DNA of 51,500 bases from Bolinopsis microptera (lineage: Eukaryota; Ctenophora; Tentaculata; Lobata; Bolinopsidae). Shown here in pieces: positions 44,122 through 51,500 of the stretch. The stretch spans positions 9,936,411-9,987,910 of the forward strand of contig NC_087073.1 in NCBI RefSeq assembly GCF_026151205.1, in the 5' to 3' direction. Below the pieces are notes generated by a model that had not been told where the DNA came from, did not search any database, and saw only the letters and a list, made by a program, of their open reading frames with translations. Within the stretch, counting starts at the first letter, position 1. Each line of letters begins with the position of its first letter. The translations under genes were made by a program, and so were the position numbers.

Positions 44122-47100
44122 AACTGCAGTGCGATCTAAAACAGGGGTATCATTAGTGTCAATATTTCAATAGGAGACTAAAAGTAAATATCCAGGCCAT
44201 AACTGCAGTGCGATCTAAAACAGGGGTATCATTAGTGTCAATATTTCAATAGGAGACTAAAAGTAAATATCCAGGCCATAACAGCAGTGCGATCTAAAAC
44301 AGGGGTATCATTAGTGTCAATATTTCAATAGGAGACTAAAAGTAAATATCCAGGCCATAACTGCAGTGCGATCTAAAACAGGGGTATCATTAGTGTCAAT
44401 ATTTCAATAGGAGACTAAAAGTAAATATCCAGGCCATAACAGCAGTGCGATCTAAAACAGGGGTATCATTAGTGTCAATATTTCAATAGGAGACTGAAAG
44501 TAAATATCCAGGCCATAACAGCAGTGCGATCTAAAACAGGGGTATCATTAGTGTCAATATTTCAATAGGAGACTAAAAGTAAATATCCAGGCCATAACAG
44601 CAGTGCGATCTAAAACAGGGGTATCATTAGTGTCAATATTTCAATAGGAGACTGAAAGTAAATATCCAGGCCATAACAGCAGTGCGATCTAAAACAGGGG
44701 TATCATTAGTGTCAATATTTCAATAGGAGACTAAAAGTAAATATCCAGGCCATAACAGCAGTGCGATCTAAAACAGGGGTATCATTAGTGTCAATATTTC
44801 AATAGGAGACTAAAAGTAAATATCCAGGCCATAACAGCAGTGCGATCTAAAACAGGGGTATCATTAGTGTCAATATTTCAATAGGAGACTAAAAGTAAAT
44901 ATCCAGGCCATAACAGCAGTGCGATCTAAAACAGGGGTATCATTAGTGTCAATATTTCAATAGGAGACTAAAAGTAAATATCCAGGCCATAACAGCAGTG
45001 CGATCTAAAACAGGGGTATCATTAGTGTCAATATTTCAATAGGAGACTGAAAGTAAATATCCAGGCCATAACAGCAGTGCGATCTAAAACAGGGGTATCA
45101 TTAGTGTCAATATTTCAATAGGAGACTGAAAGTAAATATCCAGGCCATAACAGCAGTGCGATCTAAAACAGGGGTATCATTAGTGTCAATATTTCAATAG
45201 GAGACTAAAAGTAAATATCCAGGCCATAACTGCAGTGCGATCTAAAACAGGGGTATCATTAGTGTCAATATGTCAATAGGAGACTAAAAGTAAATATCCA
45301 GGCCATAACAGCAGTGCGATCTAAAACAGGGGTATCATTAGTGTCAATATTTCAATAGGAGACTAAAAGTAAATATTTAGGCCATAACTGCAGTACGATC
45401 TAAAACAGGGGTATCATTAATGTCAATATGTCAATAGGAGACTGAAAGTAAATATCCAGGCCATAACTGCAGTGCGATCTAAAACAGGGGTATCATTAGT
45501 GTCAATATTTCAATAGGAGACTGAAAGTTAATATCCAGGCCATAACTGCAGTGCGATCTAAAACAGGGGTATCATTAGTGTCAATATTTCAATAGGAGAC
45601 TGAAAGTTAATATCCAGGCCATAACTGCAGTGCGATCTAAAACAGGGGTATCATTAATGTCAATATTTCAATAGGAGACTGAAAGTAAATATCCAGGCCA
45701 TAACTGCAGTGCGATCTAAAACAGGGGTATCATTAGTGTCAATATTTCAATAGGAGACTGAAAGTAAATATCCAGGCCATAACTGCAGTGCGATCTAAAA
45801 CAGGTGTATCATTAGTGTCAATATTTCAATAGGAGACTGAAAGTTAATATCCAGGCCATAACTGCAGTGCGATCTAAAACAGGGGTATCATTAGTGTCAA
45901 TATTTCAATAGGAGACTGAAAGTAAATATCCAGGCCATAACTGCAGTGCGATCTAAAACAGGGGTATCATTAGTGTCAATATTTCAATAGGAGACTGAAA
46001 GTTAATATCCAGGCCATAACTGCAGTGCGATCTAAAACAGGTGTATCATTAGTGTCAATATTTCAATAGGAGACTGAAAGTTAATATCCAGGCCATAACT
46101 GCAGTGCGATCTAAAACAGGGGTATCATTAGTGTCAATATTTCAATAGGAGACTAAAAGTAAATATCCAGGCCATAACTGCAGTGCGATCTAAAACAGGG
46201 GTATCATTAGTGTCAATATGTCAATAGGAGACTAAAAGTAAATATCCAGGCCATAACTGCAGTGCGATCTAAAACAGGGGTATCATTAGTGTCAATATTT
46301 CAATAGGAGACTGAAAGTTAATATCCAGGCCATAACTGCAGTGCGATCTAAAACAGGGGTATCATTAGTGTCAATATTTCAATAGGAGACTAAAAGTAAA
46401 TATCCAGGCCATAACTGCAGTGCGATCTAAAACAGGGGTATCATTAGTGTCAATATGTCAATAGGAGACTAAAAGTAAATATCCAGGCCATAACTGCAGT
46501 GCGATCTAAAACAGGGGTATCATTAGTGTCAATATTTCAATAGGAGACTAAAAGTAAATATCCAGGCCATAACTGCAGTGCGATCTAAAACAGGGGTATC
46601 ATTAGTTTTAATATGTCAATAGGAGACTAAAAGTAAATATCCAGGCCATAACTGCAGTGCGATCTAAAACAGGGGTATCATTAGTGTCAATATTTCAATA
46701 GGAGACTGAAAGTAAATATCCAGGCCATAACTGCAGTGCGATCTAAAACAGGGGTATCATTAGTGTCAATATTTCAATAGGAGACTGAAAGTAAATATCC
46801 AGGCCATAACTGCAGTGCGATCTAAAACAGGGGTATCATTAGTGTCAATATTTCAATAGGAGACTGAAAGTTAATATCCAGGCCATAACTGCAGTGCGAT
46901 CTAAAACAGGGGTATCATTAGTGTCAATATTTCAATAGGAGACTGAAAGTAAATATCCAGGCCATAACTGCAGTGCGATCTAAAACAGGGGTATCATTAG
47001 TGTCAATATTTCAATAGGAGACTGAAAGTTAATATCCAGGCCATAACTGCAGTGCGATCTAAAACAGGGGTATCATTAGTGTCAATATTTCAATAGGAGA

Positions 47101-48687
47101 CTGAAAGTAAATATCCAGGCCATAACTGCAGTGCGATCTAAAACAGGGGTATCATTAGTGTCAATATGTCAATAGGAGACTAAAAGTAAATATCCAGGCC
47201 ATAACTGCAGTGCGATCTAAAACAGGGGTATCATTAGTGTCAATATTTCAATAGGAGACTGAAAGTTAATATCCAGGCCATAACTGCAGTGCGATCTAAA
47301 ACAGGGGTATCATTAGTGTCAATATTTCAATAGGAGACTAAAAGTAAATATCCAGGCCATAACTGCAGTGCGATCTAAAACAGGGGTATCATTAGTGTCA
47401 ATATGTCAATAGGAGACTAAAAGTAAATATCCAGGCCATAACTGCAGTGCGATCTAAAACAGGGGTATCATTAGTGTCAATATTTCAATAGGAGACTAAA
47501 AGTAAATATCCAGGCCATAACTGCAGTGCGATCTAAAACAGGGGTATCATTAGTTTTAATATGTCAATAGGAGACTAAAAGTAAATATCCAGGCCATAAC
47601 TGCAGTGCGATCTAAAACAGGGGTATCATTAGTGTCAATATTTCAATAGGAGACTGAAAGTAAATATTCAGGCCATAACTGCAGTGCGATCTAAAACTGG
47701 GGTATCATTAGTGTCAATATTTCAATAGGAGACTAAAAGTAAATATCCAGGCCATAACTGCAGTGCGATCTAAAACAGGGGTATCATTAGTGTCAATATT
47801 TCAATAGGAGACTAAAAGTAAATATCCAGGCCATAACTGCAGTGCGATCTAAAACAGGGGTATCATTAGTGTCAATATTTCAATAGGAGACTGAAAGTAA
47901 ATATCCAGGCCATAACAGCAGTGCGATCTAAAACAGGGGTATCATTAGTGTCAATATTTCAATAGGAGACTGAAAGTAAATATCCAGGCCATAACTGCAG
48001 TGCGATCTAAAACAGGGGTATCATTAGTGTCAATATTTCAATAGGAGACTGAAAGTAAATATCCAGGCCATAACTGCAGTGCGATCTAAAACAGGGGTAT
48101 CATTAGTGTCAATATTTCAATAGGAGACTGAAAGTAAATATCCAGGCCATAACTGCAGTGCGATCTAAAACAGGGGTATCATTAGTGTCAATATTTCAAT
48201 AGGAGACTGAAAGTAAATATTCAGGCCATAACTGCAGTGCGATCTAAAACTGGGGTATCATTAGTGTCAATATTTCAATAGGAGACTAAAAGTAAATATC
48301 CAGGCCATAACTGCAGTGCGATCTAAAACAGGGGTATCATTAGTGTCAATATTTCAATAGGAGACTGAAAGTAAATATCCAGGCCATAACAGCAGTGCGA
48401 TCTAAAACAGGGGTATCATTAGTGTCAATATTTCAATAGGAGACTGAAAGTAAATATCCAGGCCATAACTGCAGTGCGATCTAAAACAGGGGTATCATTA
48501 GTGTCAATATTTCAATAGGAGACTGAAAGTAAATATCCAGGCCATAACTGCAGTGCGATCTAAAACAGGGGTATCATTAGTGTCAATATTTCAATAGGAG
48601 ACTGAAAGTTAATATCCAGGCCATAACTGCAGTGCGATCTAAAACAGGGGTATCATTAGTGTCAATATGTCAATAGGAGACTGAAAG
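44107..48687 (-). repeat. 58-copy, 79-bp tandem array containing the start of the 299-aa gene
   Basis: The unit start recurs every 79 bases without a single indel: checked at 44107, 44186, 44265, 45608, 47188 and 48610. Read on the - strand each unit has GATACCCCTGTTTTAG, then a CACTGCAGTT or CACTGCTGTT variant, then ATGGCCTGGATATTT, then ACTTTTAGTCTCC (or ACTTTCAG). Only the unit at 44107 joins the gene; there the sequence leaves the repeat after ATATTT. Variable sites are few: CTGCAG/CTGCTG, AATATTTC/AATATGTC, CTAAAAG/CTGAAAG, TAAATAT/TTAATAT. There are no spacers, so it is not a CRISPR-type array. Confidence 0.97.
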
Positions 48688-49436
48688 GAAGAACTAACAA
48701 TGATTAAAATCACTGACATTTGAAAATAAGGTGATTCTTGGAGGAGTACTATAAATTATTATAACTACTAGAACTGAGGGCAAATTGTTTGGTTCAACAC
48801 TGATCTCAGGTTCACTTTGATTACATGAAGATATGTTGTTGAAAAATAGGGGCTAATGCTGTGTAAAGTGTTAAATGTTTTATTCTGTATCTTTGGTTTG
48901 GATGGATATTTATTTATGCGCTTAAAACTTTCTTTTAAAGAATACTAATAGCTTCATCCATGTTACCACGGGCTTTCTAGTATATATATAATTTGAGATA
49001 ACGATGTATAATAAATGATGCAAAGAATTTCGAAGATCTAATCAACACCGACTTTTAATGTGTAGGAGTACAGCAACGAAATATATATATATATATATAA
49101 TATATATTATCAACAGAAGATGTGGAAGAATTATGACAGTTGAACTCTATAATAGTCATCGAGTCCTATGATACCTAATACATACTGGGATGCTTCAAGT
49201 GTGTGGTTATAATAATATAAGGTAATAAGATGAGATTTCATATTCTTGCCAATATAATTGTGATCTTTTAACAATCTTATAATAATCCTGGACCTGGAAA
49301 AAGTCCAGCACACATTGGAACGTCCGCTAATTTTCTCGATGTAATCCGACTTATATGGTCCTAAATAACGCTAATTACTCGGGTACACTTTTTCACCAGT
49401 GGGGCATTTCTCGGATTCACGCCCTTTTTGACCACA
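48688..49436. other. AT-rich flank of the array
   Basis: No coding exon recognised on either strand. An AT-dinucleotide tract lies at about 49081-49110. If the 299-aa gene has an upstream promoter or exon beyond the array, it would be here. Confidence 0.4.
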
Positions 49437-50724
49437 CCCATATCGTGACCCCCACTATAAATTATTCCAGCTTCTGAAATTGAGATACGGACCTCAGCTA
49501 TGAATAAAAATGTGCCTAAGATATATTTTTATCTTAGTGCTATGGAGATACTTAAAGCCTAAGAGACTTAGTTTTTGAGAAATCGCCAAAAATCTGATTT
49601 TACTATACTGGCAATCTTGCGCGTAACCATTATTACACTTATTTCAAGATATCTCAGCTTCTGATTGGAGCTAGGTGCTCATCTCGGGCATTAAAATGGT
49701 CAAAATCATCATATTGATCAGTGGGGTAGAGCATGGTTTTAAAGTCTCCAGACTTCGGGTTGTTGAGCTATTAGGTAATATGCCATTTTTACGCTCTCGC
49801 GAGTAGCAATTTGTGCACCTATTTCGAAATATCTCAGCTTCTGATTGGAGCTAAGCGTTCATCTTGGGCATCGAAATGGTCAGAATGATCACAATTAGTG
49901 GGGTAGAGCATTGTTTAAAAGTCTTGAGACTTCAGGTTGTTGAGTTATTAGGTCGAATCCCATTTTTACGCTCTCACAAGTAGCGATTGATGGACTTATT
50001 TCAAGATATCTCAGCTTCTGATTGCAGCTAAGCGCTCATCTAGGGCATTAAAATGTTCAGAATCATTACATTGAGTGGGGTGAGCATATTTTCCAAGTCT
50101 TCAGACTTCAGGTTGTTGAATTATTTGGTTAAAACATATTTTTACGCTCTTGCAAGTAGCGATTGATACACTTATTAGAAGATATCTCAGCTTCTGATTG
50201 AAGCTAAGCGCCTATCATGGGCATTAAAATGGTCAGAATGATAAAATTAAGTGGGGATAAGCATGTTCCTAGAGCTATATTAGAGCTATACTAGAGGTTT
50301 TAGTGTAATTTTACTGATATTTCTTGGCAAACAACTTTTTTTCCTGGCATTTAATTAATGTCCATTTAATAAATATTTTCACCATTGCAGTGACCATACT
50401 TGCAAGAGTGTAAAAAAGGATTGACGTAATCATTTAATAACCCGAAGTCTGAAGACTTTAAAACCATGCTCGATGCTACTTAATCTAATCATTCTTACTA
50501 TTTCAATGCCCAAGATGAACGCTTAGCTCCAATCAGAAGCTGAGATTTCTTGAAATAAGTGCATAAATTGCTACTCGCGAGAGCGTAAAAATGGCATATT
50601 ACCTAATAACTCAACAACCCGAAGTCTGAAGACTTTAAAACCACGCTCTACCCCAATCAATATGATGATACTGACCATTTCAATGCCCAAGATGAACGCT
50701 TAGCTCCAATCAGAAGCTGAGATA
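49437..50724. repeat. ~177-bp tandem repeats in direct then inverted orientation
   Basis: The landmark ATCTCAGCTTCTGATTG recurs at about 49651, 49831, 50008 and 50184 (spacing 180, 177, 176). A diverged first copy occurs near 49470. From about 50440 the same unit reads in inverted form, with AGCTCCAATCAGAAGCTGAG at about 50525 and 50703. Each unit also has GGGCATTAAAATGGTCAGAA, GACTTCAGGTTGTTGA and TTTTTACGCTCTCGCGAGTA. The inverted turn is near 50300-50430. No coding sequence. Confidence 0.85.
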
Positions 50725-51486
50725 TCACCTTAATAACACCAGAATGTGTGTGTGTGTGTCTGATGTCTGTGTGTAATTTCCGGTCGGTTATACAAAAAAA
50801 ACGGTAAGAGTTACGGGACTGTTTTTTTTCGGTATAGTGCCGACAAAACTCTGATGAAGCCCATAAGCAAATTTTTTTAAATCGGCCGGTGGTAAGTGGT
50901 TTAATTGATGGTTTCGTACCACAAATGTTACATAAAATAGCTTGAGCAGAACGGCAAGAGTTACGGGGCTTGCTCTCTCTTTCTCTCTCTCTCTCTCTCA
51001 TTACTGTATAATATGTTATAGCTGCATTTAAGTAGCGTCATAATTGGATTAGCCCAGAAGATTCGCTGTAATGTTATACCATAAGCTTATTAGGGGAGGG
51101 GACTGTTAGTGTTTGGGGTCTGTTTGGACTGCAGAGAGAGAGAGAGAGAGAGTTCATACGACAATGTTATGCGTGTTTTCAAATATAATAGGCGGGTGTG
51201 GTGCGGAGTTAACAAGGGTTAATTTCTATAACGATTTAAATAAAAATGGAAAGCGGTTCAAGACGGGAGTGATGAGGTGTAATAGTCGGTGTTCAGACCT
51301 TATGATCATGGAATGTGGTGCCTCATGGCTATAATGACTTAATTATCCACAAGAAATAACTGATTATGAGATTATTGTTTAAGAAACTATTGGGTCACTT
51401 AATGCGGGTTTTGACTCAGCGGGTAATTACTCCTACCCTTTTTAACTGCGGCAGTGAAATCCCGGCCGAAGGCCGGGTTACACTAG
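50725..51486 (+). mobile_element. 762-bp non-autonomous Helitron
   Basis: The 5' end is TC (50725-50726) preceded by A. The 3' end is CTAG (51483-51486) followed by T, with a perfect hairpin CCCGGCC-GAA-GGCCGGG at 51461-51477 and a 5-nt gap before CTAG. This is the Helitron terminal signature (5' TC, hairpin, 3' CTRR, insertion between A and T, no target duplication). The flanks GAGATA and TCTTGAAATAAGTG are continuous in the intact neighbouring repeat unit (about 50531-50553, GAGATTTCTTGAAATAAGTG), so the empty site is visible. Inside are a GT tract, a CT tract, a GA tract, and a doubled CGGTAAGAGTTACGGG / CGGCAAGAGTTACGGG phrase. There is no Rep/helicase gene, so it needs an autonomous partner. 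Confidence 0.88.
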
Positions 51487-51500
51487 TCTTGAAATAAGTG

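Noticed and set aside
44107-48687. Array considered as a CRISPR or tRNA/5S-type gene cluster
   Set aside because: Units are identical along their whole 79 bases with no spacers, and no RNA polymerase III boxes or cloverleaf can be read. The organism is an animal.

Overview
This window is eukaryotic nuclear DNA from an animal. It is AT-rich by eye, genes are split by GT-AG introns, and non-LTR retrotransposons, DNA transposons and satellite-like repeats are abundant. The only animal-specific signal is a tyrosine-kinase adaptor with a PH domain, an SH2 domain and a tyrosine-rich tail. A marine invertebrate, possibly a non-bilaterian, is a reasonable guess, but the phylum cannot be fixed from sequence alone.

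Layout. 1-3.0 kb: 5'-truncated (by the window edge) but otherwise open jockey/CR1-type LINE ORF (APE endonuclease plus RT). 3.5-3.85 kb: small inverted-repeat element. 4.7-5.2 kb: 3' fragment of a second LINE. 7.3-30.5 kb: the main gene on the + strand, reconstructed here as at least 16 exons with fully compatible phases. Four exons build a PH domain, three build an SH2 domain, and the rest encode a disordered tail with YxN and YxxP motifs; the 3' end was not found. Its 4.8-kb intron holds a 3-kb, roughly 99% identical inverted repeat. Its 11.2-kb intron holds a 27-bp-type minisatellite neighbour, a 450-bp GA tract, two broken rhodopsin-like GPCR paralogues (- strand) and an intact intronless SLC35G-like transporter (+ strand).

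30.7-34 kb: two copies of a palindromic A/T-rich element whose flanks are inverted relative to the core, and an internally deleted RTE-type LINE (- strand). 34.5 kb: a CRE-rich, TATA-containing stretch. 36.6-40.4 kb: large tandem and inverted duplications, with a 91-bp insertion flanked by a 9-bp direct repeat. 41.9-42.3 kb: a short TIR element filled with a 13-bp repeat that makes about twenty CACGTG boxes.

43.2-48.7 kb: an unrecognised 299-aa gene on the - strand. Its first five codons, start codon and proximal upstream sequence have been amplified into a 58-copy, indel-free 79-bp tandem array. 49.4-51.5 kb: ~177-bp repeats in both orientations, interrupted by a 762-bp non-autonomous Helitron whose empty target can be read in the same array.

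The genes do not form a pathway. The adaptor would act at the membrane below tyrosine kinases, and the SLC35G protein is a membrane transporter nested in its intron. A recurring feature is that the start codons of the adaptor, the transporter, the 299-aa gene and one GPCR relic lie 8-14 nt after an acceptor-like AG. This raises the possibility of spliced-leader trans-splicing in this organism (inference only).
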